64,000 nucleotides of DNA. Source: Flavisolibacter longurius. Lineage in GTDB: Bacteria; Bacteroidota; Bacteroidia; Chitinophagales; Chitinophagaceae. A program made the translations under genes and the position numbers. The notes under the pieces were generated by a model. That model saw nothing but the letters and a program-made list of their open reading frames with translations, ran no database searches and had not been told where the DNA came from. Each line of letters begins with the position of its first letter. The stretch's first letter is position 1. The stretch is taken from contig JABUMY010000008.1 of NCBI GenBank assembly GCA_013327885.1, forward strand, positions 209,682 to 273,681. The letters run 5' to 3'. Below, in pieces: positions 17,688-26,804 of this stretch.

Positions 17688-18695
17688 CTATGTTCTTTTT
17701 GCTGCTATTGATGCGGCAATCTGATTGGCGATGTAGGGAGTAACACCCAGGCACAAAGCAATAATTACTGCAGTCATTGCACTGAAATTAGGAGGCCTGC
17801 TAGTTCTTATATAATGATAAATGAAAAAACAACTCATACAAGTGACGAAAACAATGATGGCAAGGATAGTAATTAGGGCTATAAACCTGCTAATACTCGG
17901 CTTTGGGCTAAAATCTGTTTGATAACTATTTTCCTTTCCTACTTCTAGCCATTTTATCTTTTGCTCAATAGCTTTCAAAGCATCTAACTCCTCTTTCTTC
18001 GCTGTTTCAAGACTCTCAGCCATTTCGCTTTTATGTGTTTTTGCTTTTATTAACCTTTTCTCAGCATCATCTAATGCTTTCTTGCTTTCATTTGTAGTTA
18101 GCCTATTGTTGTTCTCTCTTGCTTGTTTTTCAACTTCTTCTGCTTTCTTATATTCTTCATCAGCTGCTGTAAAAGCCCTGAATGCCTTACTTTTTTGATC
18201 TTCTTTTGACTTACTTGTATAGATTAATTCATTCAAAGACGGCCAAGACGCTGAAACCTCTATTGTTGTTGGGAAAAGCATAGGTAGATTTTGAATACTA
18301 CCTCCTATAGTACTTATCATTGCTGCACTGTATTCGGGATTCTTGATAGTTTTTTTCGGGTGGCTGTTTTCCGATAACGCACCTTTAATATCTATTTTTC
18401 TCCCAACAGTTACTGAAACAAATAGCAACACTAGTATCATTAGAATTATTGGCACACTTACTAAAATCCATTTTAGTGTATTATCATCTAATTCATGAAA
18501 GTTTTGTGAGCTAAACTCTGCATCTTTATCCTTAAGTTCCTGAACCGCGGCCTGAAGTTTATTTGTCTGCTCTTTTAGAGCGTTGATACTTTTTATAGAG
18601 TTCTGCAACCCAGTATCAGATTTATCTATCGTAGTCTGGGCATTTCCCGAAAAGAAAAATGTGCAAAAAGTTATGAACAAAACCAATTTAGTCAT
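17688..18695 (-). CDS. Membrane protein with periplasmic leader, long coiled coil and C-terminal helices
   Basis: A 335-residue protein: signal peptide (about 1-19, FFSGNAQ), a short helix-rich segment, a membrane helix at about 73-97 (ILVSVPIILMILVLLFVSVTV), a long charged coiled coil at about 165-245 (repeats like EEVEKQARENNN, KKALDDAEKRLIKAK, ESLETAKKEELDALKAIE), then two membrane helices (about 265-290 and 303-325). No family recognised. The 9-base gap to the preceding 355-residue membrane protein implies co-translation and probable complex formation. Confidence 0.6.
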   Translation of the reverse strand: MTKLVLFITFCTFFFSGNAQTTIDKSDTGLQNSIKSINALKEQTNKLQAAVQELKDKDAEFSSQNFHELDDNTLKWILVSVPIILMILVLLFVSVTVGRKIDIKGALSENSHPKKTIKNPEYSAAMISTIGGSIQNLPMLFPTTIEVSASWPSLNELIYTSKSKEDQKSKAFRAFTAADEEYKKAEEVEKQARENNNRLTTNESKKALDDAEKRLIKAKTHKSEMAESLETAKKEELDALKAIEQKIKWLEVGKENSYQTDFSPKPSISRFIALITILAIIVFVTCMSCFFIYHYIRTSRPPNFSAMTAVIIALCLGVTPYIANQIAASIAAKRT

Positions 18696-18704
18696 ACCAC
18701 GAAT

Positions 18705-19772
18705 TTATTTATCAAGTTTAGGGTTTCTCATCTGTAATGGAAGTGGAGAAGTGGTATTTACTGTTTGGGCTCTTCCTGAAGAGTCTTGTGATGGCTTTGG
18801 CCCAGTTGTTCTCAAATTGACCAGTTTATTTAAAACATCAAACCAGAAAGGAGCACCTATGATAATTGCAAGAGTCGTTACTAACCATCCAAAAACGCGA
18901 TTGGTTGAATTATGATCATCTCCCCAGCCCCATGGCAATTCTGGATTCAAAACAATATTGGGCCTCCCGGTCAAATTAGCAACATTTATCCCTCTACTAG
19001 CCAATTCGGCAAATTCAGCTAATTCTTCCTTGTGATGATAGAAATACTTACCGATTGTTATACTATTTATATTTAGTCCAATAGTCAGAGCAATTGCTAC
19101 TATAATCGTTGCAGGCAAAGCCTTTCTTTTTAGGGTTCCAGTTAAACGATCTTGATTCAAATTATACCAATTACCCAATTTATCTCGGAAATATTCAACT
19201 TCATTCCCTAGTTGTGTCTGTGCTGAGGTTCCAGACATCTGTTGAGCAATGGCGTTTGCAGTAGCAGAAGGGCTAGTAAAACTACCTTGGCTTACTTTCG
19301 TTGCTTCTGCTTCATATGCAAACATCAAAAACACTCTTTTCAATTCAGCAGAAATAACTTCTGTTTTCTTTATTTGTTCTATATAGCCTTTGATACCTAA
19401 AGGTGGCAATACAAAATTTAGATTTTCAGAACGTTCATTTGTAATGGAAATCTTATCTAATAATGCGGTCGTAAAGTTTACATCTGATAAGTAAGAATTA
19501 GATTTACCTCTTGGGGATAGTGCAGTAACCATGCAATGATCTATTATAGCCTTCCCTACACTTATAGGCTTACCCTTTTCATCTATCATAGGCAATCCAT
19601 GCGCATCAAGTGCTTGTAAATTAAAGATAGCTTTTAACCAATTTTCAAGAATTCTTGCTCTTGTTCTTCGTACAGTTAACCATAATTCAACTGCAGAGCT
19701 GCAAACTATACTCAACAAAAAATAAATAAAGATCATTCCTATTACCAAATCAAGAATCGGAAAGACACTCAT
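18705..19772 (-). CDS. Membrane protein of an uncharacterised family (355 aa, about three helices)
   Basis: N-terminal membrane helix LVIGMIFIYFLLSIVCSSAVE (about 9-29) followed by W..R...ILENWLKAIF, a cytoplasmic region of about 190 residues, a second helix (about 218-236, PATIIVAIALTIGLNIN) and a third (about 305-325) running into GAPFWFDVLNKLVNLRTTG. The N-terminal and GAPFWFDxLNKLVNxR motifs recur in a broad uncharacterised bacterial family that I have no function for. The tail is Ser/Pro/Thr-rich. It is directly followed, 9 bases on, by the coiled-coil membrane protein. Confidence 0.65.
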   Translation of the reverse strand: MSVFPILDLVIGMIFIYFLLSIVCSSAVELWLTVRRTRARILENWLKAIFNLQALDAHGLPMIDEKGKPISVGKAIIDHCMVTALSPRGKSNSYLSDVNFTTALLDKISITNERSENLNFVLPPLGIKGYIEQIKKTEVISAELKRVFLMFAYEAEATKVSQGSFTSPSATANAIAQQMSGTSAQTQLGNEVEYFRDKLGNWYNLNQDRLTGTLKRKALPATIIVAIALTIGLNINSITIGKYFYHHKEELAEFAELASRGINVANLTGRPNIVLNPELPWGWGDDHNSTNRVFGWLVTTLAIIIGAPFWFDVLNKLVNLRTTGPKPSQDSSGRAQTVNTTSPLPLQMRNPKLDK

Positions 19773-19794
19773 TTGTATACAGTTAGTTTTATCT

Positions 19795-20013
19795 TCAGTT
19801 CAAAACATTATTAATATATTCCTGTTGCATTTTTCTAATTTGTACTACGCAAAACCTTTCCAACTCAGTAGCAAAGCAGAGTTCGGCATTTGGCAGTTGA
19901 TATAATGAAGCAGGAAATGGACTTATATTGACCGTTATCAATAGGTAGGAATTGTTGTTCAACGGTATATGAAAAGCTTCCCTTATACAATCATTAGTAA
20001 ATATATAAACCAC
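19795..20013 (-). CDS. Possible small hypothetical protein (72 aa)
   Basis: A 72-codon frame ending 22 bases before the 355-residue membrane protein gene. The product has no recognised motif, mixed hydrophobic/polar composition and a helical C-terminus (QIRKMQQEYINNVLN). Its position at the head of the operon is the main support; it may be a truncated leftover of a longer gene. Confidence 0.35.
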   Translation of the reverse strand: MVYIFTNDCIREAFHIPLNNNSYLLITVNISPFPASLYQLPNAELCFATELERFCVVQIRKMQQEYINNVLN

Positions 20014-20204
20014 ATTTAATTTTCCAAGAAAAACTTATATTTTTTCCTCAAATTTATATACCGGTCTAATACCACAGGCCGAGATAACTTTTACGGAAAG
20101 GTGTAGATGAATATTCTGGTTTTTTTAAGGATAAATTTTTGAATTATTATGAGCGAGTGTAACTTTAGGAGAAACGCTCCGGATATGGTATAATGAGTAT
20201 ACTG

Positions 20205-21245
20205 TTTCTTTGACAGAGAAGGGAAAGGAATCGTTCAGCGATGCAAAACAAAAGCACAGGCGGTGAATATGCTTATATATTGATGGCAGTAGATTAACGC
20301 TCAGAAAACCTCCATGGCAGTGAAACTTCTCGGCACTTTAAGGTCATGGATCTCTTCATAGAAGGCATCAGGAAACGCGTTCTAGAATAGGGTCATGAGC
20401 GAGTGGTATATGGAAAGAAACACACAGTGTTCAAAGAAAATAAAATTAACGGACGCGTGGGAGAGCACCTAATTGTCCTTGACTGCAGTAATTCGCCCGA
20501 AGAACACAGCACTCAAACGCTGCACCTGCCGGCTGATCACAAAATACAGCTTGGCTATGTAGAGCGTATTTCATATGACTTGTTTAGGCAGTTGCTAAAA
20601 AGCCTGGTGCTTCAGTTTATTTTGTCTGCCCTCTGGAAGAAGTGTTGGACGTCTATGAACAGCTTTATGAGAAAAGTTGTCCGGTGTTGTTTCTGGATGG
20701 ATCGCCCTATTAGATCATTAGTTAAAGCAAGCAAATCTTTACCGTTAGCAAAGGAGGGTGAAGTATGTAGATGTATGATTATTGAAGAGAGAGCATTGTG
20801 GATATTTACATAATTTGTAAGCCTAAAGCCAGCAAACGCTTCGTACAGGTAAATGACTTCGATAATTCGTAACAGTGTGTAAGGGTGATGGCTCACGTTG
20901 CCACAACCGTCTATCCACACGCCGCTTGCATTAAGCTTATATAGTAAAACTTAACGGCCTACAGGAAAGTGGATCTCTATGAAGTCTCCGAAGCGGAGAG
21001 GGCACAGAATCATTCTTCGACACTTTTAACTTGTTTATACACCGAACTACAGCTCGTGGCTAAATATGGCAAAAATTGAACTTAGTGTACTCAGCAGAGT
21101 GGCACTGGCACATAGAATAGGAAGTAAAACAAAAATCAAAAATCTAATAGATGTCTACTTAAAAGAAAAAACAATGCTGCCAAATCAACCAATTGTCAGT
21201 TCACAATCTAAAATGTCAGAACAAAACTGAAAATTCCCTACAATA
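20205..21245 (+). pseudogene. Degenerate IS630-family transposase
   Basis: Several frames together reconstruct an IS630 transposase. Recognisable pieces in order: GIRKRVLE (N-terminal HTH region, about 20370), VGEHLIVLDCSNSPEEHSTQTL and LGYVERISYDLFRQLLK (about 20460-20600), PVLFLDGSP (catalytic Asp region, about 20680), PLAKEGEVCRCDY and NIYIICKPKASKRFVQVNDF (about 20745-20860), and WLNMAKIELSVLSRVALAHRIGS (about 21056-21128). Multiple frameshifts and stops make it non-functional. The unrelated frames mean the listed limits are approximate. It lies just upstream of the TIR operon. Confidence 0.85.
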
Positions 21246-21308
21246 AACTATATCCTTGGGAGAATACTGATAGCCTTATCTAAACTTTAAAGCTAAATAA
21301 CTCAATAT

Positions 21309-21878
21309 ATGCCCGAGCGCATTTCACAACCCGCTCTTGATAAATTCCTTCGCACGGAATCGAGAAAGTTTGGGCGAGAAGAACTGGAAAGGAGAGTTGA
21401 AAACAAAAAACCATTTACACAAGGCAGACGGCCTGATAAAAGTATTTTCCTTTGTCATAGCCACTTAGATAAAACGATTGTGTTGAAAGTGGGGTTACTG
21501 TTTGACAAAGTAGACCTTGAAATTTATGTCGATTGGATGGACTCCAGCCTTCCTCCTATTACTGATAAGCAGACAGCAGCCACTATCAAAAATAAGATTG
21601 AACGCTGTAAAAAGTTTCTATTTGTCGCTACTGTCAACAGCCTCCAATCACGCTGGTGCAATTGGGAATTGGGCCTAGCTTATTCACTAAAAAAAGAATC
21701 AGAAATTGCGATTCTTCCAATCGAATCAAAAACAAAACGATGGAGGGGCTATGAATACCTGCGGCTTTTTCCAGAAATGAAAATAGAAACAGAGGACCTC
21801 GAAAACATCCACCAAGATCAGATCAAAATAAAAGGTACGCAAAATAGCTGTCAATCATTTCAACAATGGATACAATAA
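21309..21878 (+). CDS. TIR-domain protein, first gene of a TIR/membrane/TIR operon
   Basis: A 189-residue protein. After a basic helical N-terminus (about 1-42) a TIR domain begins with KSIFLCHSHLDKTIVLK (about 44-60). The alpha-C/catalytic region reads SRWCNWELGLAYSL (about 114-127), with Glu120 at the usual catalytic glutamate position. The strand AILPIE follows. TIR domains of this type act as NAD+-processing enzymes or adaptors in bacterial immunity. The next gene starts 11 bases after the stop, so the three genes 21309-23224 form one transcription unit. The ATG at 21309 is preceded by AT-rich sequence and no clear SD. Confidence 0.85.
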   Translation: MPERISQPALDKFLRTESRKFGREELERRVENKKPFTQGRRPDKSIFLCHSHLDKTIVLKVGLLFDKVDLEIYVDWMDSSLPPITDKQTAATIKNKIERCKKFLFVATVNSLQSRWCNWELGLAYSLKKESEIAILPIESKTKRWRGYEYLRLFPEMKIETEDLENIHQDQIKIKGTQNSCQSFQQWIQ

Positions 21879-21889
21879 ATTAAAATAAA

Positions 21890-22405
21890 ATGGATACTTC
21901 CCACATCGATGACAAGAAAATAAAATATTTCGAACTCCTGCAGAATATTATCACACGGATGAACAGCAATTCATTCATGATAAAAGGTTGGGCTATTACT
22001 ATTGTTTCGGCCGTTCTAGCACTATTGGCATCAACGGATAATCAATCATTCATCGCTATTACCGCTGTGCCGATTTTGGTGTTCTGGATTTCGGACAGCT
22101 TTTACCTACAGACAGAGCGTAGATTTGTGACCCTGTATAAAAAGGCAATTGTAAAGAATTCCACATTGGAAGCGTTTAGTATGGATATCAAAGCAGATGC
22201 TATTAAAAATCAACAAGGCAATAGCTATTTTGAAAGTTTCTTTTCCCGAACCATTTTGTCCTTTTACTTATCATTGTTGATTGTCGCCGTAGCCTGCATT
22301 TTTTTTATTTCTAACAAAAAGGATGATGAAAAACCGATGAAAGTTGAAGTTTCTTCCACTGATACCATAAAACTGCAAACTATTCCAGACACCATTAAAC
22401 AATAA
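21890..22405 (+). CDS. Small multi-span membrane protein between two TIR genes
   Basis: A 171-residue protein with two close helices (about 32-47 and 54-72, GWAITIVSAVLALLAS and AITAVPILVFWISDSF), a cytoplasmic middle segment and a third helix at about 127-144 (LSFYLSLLIVAVACIFFI), then a polar tail. The motifs NSFMIKGWAITI and DSFYLQTERRFVTLYKKA resemble a common Bacteroidota membrane protein family that I have seen described as RipA-like or SLATT-like; I am not certain. Its place between two TIR genes suggests it is the membrane-acting effector or signal receptor of the cassette. Confidence 0.7.
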   Translation: MDTSHIDDKKIKYFELLQNIITRMNSNSFMIKGWAITIVSAVLALLASTDNQSFIAITAVPILVFWISDSFYLQTERRFVTLYKKAIVKNSTLEAFSMDIKADAIKNQQGNSYFESFFSRTILSFYLSLLIVAVACIFFISNKKDDEKPMKVEVSSTDTIKLQTIPDTIKQ

Positions 22406-22408
22406 GCT

Positions 22409-23224
22409 ATGCACTCGGAAAATTTTGACGGCGCAATATCCTTCGCTGGTGAGCATCGCAGCCTTGCAAGGTCCATTACACGGCAACTGGCGCCTCTTGG
22501 CTATAAAATATTCTACGATAAATATTACAGCCTCTGGGGTGAATTACTGTCTGAAGCGTTTTTTGATATTTACCGGAACGTGAAAATAATTGTAATCATC
22601 GTTTCAACAGAATATAATGAAAAAATGTGGACTCGCCATGAGAGGAGGATAGCAGTCTCTAATTTTATCAACCAAGGCGGCAAACTGCTGCAAATTAAGG
22701 TGGATGGCTCCAGCCTTCCCGACATAGGAGACATGCTGGGTTATGAAACTTATACCGGTAATAACCTGCACCAACTCTGTAGTGGTATCATTTCCGCCAT
22801 TGGCAAAAAGAAACAATTAGAACTCCCTGTTCAGGATGAACTGATCACAGAAATCATGCAGGCATGTTACCGGAGGGCCATTTATACAGCAATGAATAGT
22901 GAGGTAAGTACGGAGGCAATGTTTGATTCAATTAGAGCCTGTATTGGTGAGCTTAACCGACTTATACCTAAAATTTACGACGGAGTACTATCGCAATATG
23001 TCAAAAGTATAGTAAAGGATCTGGATAGTATCGACCGGTATTCAAAGGGAGCACCGCATTATTCCTGCCTGTTCACATTGACTGAAAAGGAACAGATAGA
23101 CTCTATTAAGATAGAGATTCTTGACAAACTACATTTTCTTAATTATCAATATAATGCAAGGATGGATTTACCTGATGATATTGGTTTGGATTACGAATTA
23201 AGAGGGTATGCGTTTCCTGATTGA
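22409..23224 (+). CDS. TIR-domain protein with helical C-terminal domain
   Basis: A 271-residue protein. The N-terminal TIR domain starts DGAISFAGEHRSLARSI (about 7-23), then GYKIFYDKYYSLWGELL and EYNEKMWTRHERRIAV (about 68-83) with Glu78 as the catalytic candidate. The W-x-x-H-E-R pattern is typical of the SFAGEDR-type TIR_2 class. The C-terminal 150 residues are helical, with no recognised domain. It follows the membrane protein by 3 bases. An IS5-type element starts 5 bases after the stop, so any further operon genes may have been separated or lost. Confidence 0.85.
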   Translation: MHSENFDGAISFAGEHRSLARSITRQLAPLGYKIFYDKYYSLWGELLSEAFFDIYRNVKIIVIIVSTEYNEKMWTRHERRIAVSNFINQGGKLLQIKVDGSSLPDIGDMLGYETYTGNNLHQLCSGIISAIGKKKQLELPVQDELITEIMQACYRRAIYTAMNSEVSTEAMFDSIRACIGELNRLIPKIYDGVLSQYVKSIVKDLDSIDRYSKGAPHYSCLFTLTEKEQIDSIKIEILDKLHFLNYQYNARMDLPDDIGLDYELRGYAFPD

Positions 23225-23229
23225 TAATC

Positions 23230-24085
23230 AGAACTTATTTAAAAATAGGTTCAAATAGGTAAGGTGTTTGGTGTTGCTGTGGAAAATGTGTTGAGATGAA
23301 GCAGAAGCAGTTGGTTGATTTGTGGAGTTTGTTTGCACCAATGGTAGTGAAAAAGTATGGAAGAAAGCTGGGAACGGGACCTCCACCAGTAGATCTGAGG
23401 TGGACTTTTAAGGCAATCATCTTGATTGTAAAGACTGGTGCCCCATGGCGCTCTATTCGCGAAGATTTTATCCGTCGTATCAGAGTTGTCACCGCTACTT
23501 TCAACTTTGGATTCAGGAAGGGTTGTTTAAGAAGTTGATGCGCAAAATAAGGCGGCACCCTTTGTACTGAAAGGACATCCGGGTCAAAGAGATGTTCTAT
23601 CTGCACGGCAGCTTTGCTCCGTCTAAAAAGGGGTGCCTACCAAGGTGCTACAGAGAAGGTAAAAGGAACCAACTTCATGGTACTCGCAGATGAAAAAAGC
23701 CGTCCTATATCCCTGATCATCGCCTCTGCCTCTGCTCACGAGGTTTGGCTTCTGGAAGAAGTGATCTGACAAAGGGCCAGTAAAGCAAGGCCAAGGCGCG
23801 TCACCGCTGACAGGGTATACGACTCAGATCCGTTGGACAAAAAGTTGAAGCGAAAAGGCATTGAACTGAATGCTCCGCATCGAAAGAACCGGCGCAAACC
23901 ACCAACACAGTATGGGCGAAAGCTCAGAGCCTACAAAAGGCGCTGGAAAGTAGAGCGGCTCTTTGCCTAGCTTTTCAACTTCAGACGGTGTGCAATCAGA
24001 TACGAGTACAATACACAAAACTATAAAGCATTCCTGCTACTCGCTTCCGACATCATCCTAATCCGATAATTTTAAGACATGTTCT
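23230..24085 (+). mobile_element. Degenerate IS5-family insertion sequence
   Basis: About 856 bases with imperfect ends: the left end AGAACTTATTTAAAAATAGG at 23230 matches the reverse complement of the right end, which closes with AAGACATGTTCT at 24085 (about 14 of 20 positions agree). It encloses a frameshifted IS5-type transposase. No clear target duplication is visible, so the element is old. Confidence 0.75.
23296..24069 (+). pseudogene. IS5-family transposase, frameshifted
   Basis: The first 80 codons read MKQKQLVDLWSLFAPMVVKK and include PPPVDLRWTFKAIILIVKTGAPWRSI, the N-terminal IS5 domain. After that the frame is lost several times, but downstream pieces are recognisable: FAPSKKG, then [21 protein letters not shown] near 23826-23886 and [11 protein letters not shown] near 23935-23967, ending in the LLASDIILIR-type C-terminus near 24040-24069. 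Catalytic residues are spread over broken frames, so it is inactive. Confidence 0.85.
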
Positions 24086-24168
24086 AGTAAAAAGCACAAG
24101 CTTCCCGTTATAAGAAATTCGCAACCTTGTGGAGTTAAACTGAAATACACGGTAATTAACGCTACTAT

Positions 24169-24921
24169 TTAGTACAGGTTATCTTCGCCAAGAATGCTTG
24201 CCACAATGCGGTATGCTAGAAAATTAGAGGGATAAAGCAGATGCATTAATTTCTCTTGTTTGCCTAGGTTCAACACTTCGGCCGGTGGGGGATCTTCCCT
24301 CATAATTTCAATGCCTTGTGTATTGGAATGACGTTCGGCGAGCAAAGCTGTTGCACCACCGGTATCCGGGAGTAAAAAAATCTTTTTTTCATTTGTTTTT
24401 CGCTCTAAAAAAAGCGCGAATTCCTCCTCTACCCCCTCCATGCCACCCATGCAGACCAGCGCCGCTGGACTTTCTGCAAACATCTTTTCACGAAGCAGTC
24501 GCAAACTTTGGACGCACTGGGGCTGATTGTCTAGCGTCGGGTCATACCGCTCGCCTTCCACTGCCGGCGTCCAGATGATTTCAGCAAGGCCGGAGGTGTA
24601 CAGGCCAATGGTTTCTTGGGGTAGCACGTCTTCATAAGCTCTTGATTGGAAAACACGCACACGCGCTGGCTGAGGGAGGGTCGTGGAGCTTTCGGCCTTT
24701 TGCTCTTCGGCAAACTCGGAAGCCACTATCGCAATCAAAGGGGAAATTGAAGGATGACCACCAAAGATAAGTTGTCCGCCTTGGTAAAACACCACGCGGG
24801 CAAGGCTAATGAGAGCCTCTTCGATGAACAGCTGTGCATCAGGAACACGGTTGTATTTGTCGGCCCGACTTGTGGACGGGACACTGGCTGAAAGAAGAAG
24901 AGAAAACCTATTGGGTGACAT
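24169..24921 (-). CDS. SLOG-superfamily protein encoded next to a TIR gene
   Basis: A 250-residue protein from the ATG at 24921 (MSPNRFSLLL). I chose this start because an upstream start at 25008 would overlap the TIR gene's end. The Rossmann-like fold opens with the strand FSLLLSASVPS, then the motif QLIFGGHPSISPLI (about 50-63), typical of the SLOG/LOG-like group that binds nucleotide signals, and later strand PAALVCMGGMEGVEEEFALFLE. In Thoeris, a SLOG domain senses a cyclic ADP-ribose made by TIR. Here the SLOG gene follows the TIR gene by 2 bases and lacks any fused effector such as SIR2. Binding of a TIR-made nucleotide is inference. Confidence 0.8.
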   Translation of the reverse strand: MSPNRFSLLLSASVPSTSRADKYNRVPDAQLFIEEALISLARVVFYQGGQLIFGGHPSISPLIAIVASEFAEEQKAESSTTLPQPARVRVFQSRAYEDVLPQETIGLYTSGLAEIIWTPAVEGERYDPTLDNQPQCVQSLRLLREKMFAESPAALVCMGGMEGVEEEFALFLERKTNEKKIFLLPDTGGATALLAERHSNTQGIEIMREDPPPAEVLNLGKQEKLMHLLYPSNFLAYRIVASILGEDNLY

Positions 24922-24923
24922 AA

Positions 24924-26165
24924 TTAATATCCATTTTGAATGTGTCGAGCAAGAGGCAGAAGGGCACCTTCTTGAAAAAATGGAATGCCTACTTTGTGCG
25001 CCAGCCATTCGTTGCGTGTAGCACGGTTGGCTTCCATAAACCGAGGCCCTACGACCAACTTTTTCTCCACGGCTAAGGTACTCATATCGGTGAAATGGTA
25101 ATCTTCCAGTTCCGCAGGACGTGGTGTCGCCCAGATTTTATAAGTAGATTGTCCCCTCGCATCCGCCGTTTCAATGAGTCCGTCCACTCCCAGGTGATAA
25201 GGCAGCCCGCGTCGCTGCAAAAAGTAGTACAGGTTGGATTGTAAGTAAAGCCGTTTGCGAAACAGCGCCTTTGAATGTTGGGTTTTGATTTCTGCGATCA
25301 CATGATTGAGTGTCTGATCGTTTAACTCCGCGCCACCCGCGGTAAAATGATGCCCGTGCAAAAAATAACGATAACTATCATCGATGGAAGGAATGCGTGG
25401 GTCCCCCCAGCGGTTCAGTGCATAAAAACCAAGCCGATTTTTTTTGGCAAAGGCGATTTCCAACTTGACCCAGTCTGATTGCTGGAAGTTCGGTGACTCC
25501 AAAAACAGCACCATTGCCTTGTCTGCTAGCTCCTGATAGAGGCGGCGCTGAAAATGAATGCCTACCCCAATGGAAAAGCGGTCTAGAAAGACTTCAAATC
25601 CCTTTTTGCTGAGCCCTTCGTACAATTGTTCCGCAAGGGGTGAGGTGTCGGTTTTTTTATAGGAAATAAAAATCCTACTATCGCGATGATCCATTCCCAT
25701 AAGTCGCCAAAGTTCGGGAAGCACATCACCAACGTCGTTGGTCCAGAAAGCAGCCTGTGGAGAATTTAGCGGCGCGGGCAGTTGAATAAATTGGCCCTGT
25801 GGCTGTACTACAATCGTATGGCCTGTCCATCCCAGAATGGCAGGATTGGCAAGGTTACTTACAGCTCCATCCGTCACAACAAACAAAACAGAAGTCACTC
25901 CCGATTTCCTCAATGCCTGACAGCTGCCAAAGGCTACTGCGCTCCCTCCGCATAGTGGTGGGGATGGTTGAATGGCTGTGCCAAACTGGCCCAAACCGGT
26001 TACAAGTGCGTTTTTGAGATCCATTGCCTGCCGTTCGGAAGCGGGGCTATCAGTGAAACTAATGGCAATGTAAACTGGCTGCGGGCAAGGAAGTCCTGTG
26101 AACGCTTCACACGTGAAGCTATTGGTACCGGGGTCTTGTACCTGTAAAATCATCTCTGAAGTCAT
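24924..26165 (-). CDS. TIR protein with extended N- and C-terminal domains, partner of SLOG gene
   Basis: A 413-residue protein. Residues 1-155 form an unrecognised alpha/beta domain (strands VYIAISFTD, SVLFVVTDG, HTIVVQP). A TIR domain at about 162-260 follows: DSRIFISYKKTDTSPLAEQLYEGL, VFLDRFSIGVG, and SDWVKLEIAFAKKN with Glu236 at the catalytic position. A 150-residue C-terminal domain follows (HHFTAGGAELNDQTLNHVIAEI onward). It is the first gene of a two-gene unit with the SLOG protein, a TIR/SLOG pairing known in nucleotide-signalling conflict systems. Translation could start at Met1 or Met5. Confidence 0.85.
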   Translation of the reverse strand: MTSEMILQVQDPGTNSFTCEAFTGLPCPQPVYIAISFTDSPASERQAMDLKNALVTGLGQFGTAIQPSPPLCGGSAVAFGSCQALRKSGVTSVLFVVTDGAVSNLANPAILGWTGHTIVVQPQGQFIQLPAPLNSPQAAFWTNDVGDVLPELWRLMGMDHRDSRIFISYKKTDTSPLAEQLYEGLSKKGFEVFLDRFSIGVGIHFQRRLYQELADKAMVLFLESPNFQQSDWVKLEIAFAKKNRLGFYALNRWGDPRIPSIDDSYRYFLHGHHFTAGGAELNDQTLNHVIAEIKTQHSKALFRKRLYLQSNLYYFLQRRGLPYHLGVDGLIETADARGQSTYKIWATPRPAELEDYHFTDMSTLAVEKKLVVGPRFMEANRATRNEWLAHKVGIPFFQEGALLPLARHIQNGY

Positions 26166-26804
26166 AGCTAATATATGAGGTGGAAATATAAAATTTCAAA
26201 AAATATAAAAAACATGAAAAATACTGTTGTTTATAACTTACGAAAAAACCGCAAATTCGTCCATATCAACATTGATACAGCTTAACCAAAATAGTGCCCA
26301 ACGATCTCATACTTTTCAGATATTCCTAACAATTTGTGCTCCTTGTTCTTCGTCCACCAATGCACTGAGAAGTTCCGTCAGTCAGAAATGTTGCTTGAAG
26401 GAAAGAAATTGCCAAATCACCAATCCAGTACGGGGTGCTTCATCGCTAGCTTTCAGTTGTCTGCCCAGTATTTTCATTGCAGAATCCTTTTAAGTCGAAT
26501 CAACTCTTTTTTCCTCCTTTAAATTTCTGACCTGCAAATCTTTATTCTTGTCGTCCTGCCTTTGTATGATTAATGCAAAAAGTAATTAGATTATGATGAA
26601 CCGAAATGTGACCCAACCTGTTGCGTAAGTTTATTGAAATACTTTTAGGATCACCTGGGTCCTTTGCTGTGTTGAAAAAAGACAAAATACAACTAAGGCA
26701 GCTGTAATAAAAATTGGTATGCAAATTAAAAGGGTACTCATAAATTTCAGTCATTTTGTGGTACAGTTCATTTACGTAATTGATATTAACCCTCTATTTG
26801 TACC
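26166..26804. other. Gene-free AT-rich region
   Basis: 639 bases with no gene I can support. Frames here are short and low-complexity. It separates the SLOG/TIR operon from the metzincin gene, and should carry the promoter of the TIR gene on its left end. Confidence 0.5.

Noticed and set aside
24169..26165. Calling the TIR/SLOG pair Thoeris
   Set aside because: No SIR2, TM or Macro effector domain is fused to the SLOG protein; only the TIR and SLOG logic is shared.
26227..26754. Small ORFs in the gap after the TIR/SLOG operon
   Set aside because: Ser/Cys/Phe-rich, low-complexity translations with no motif and no neighbour support.
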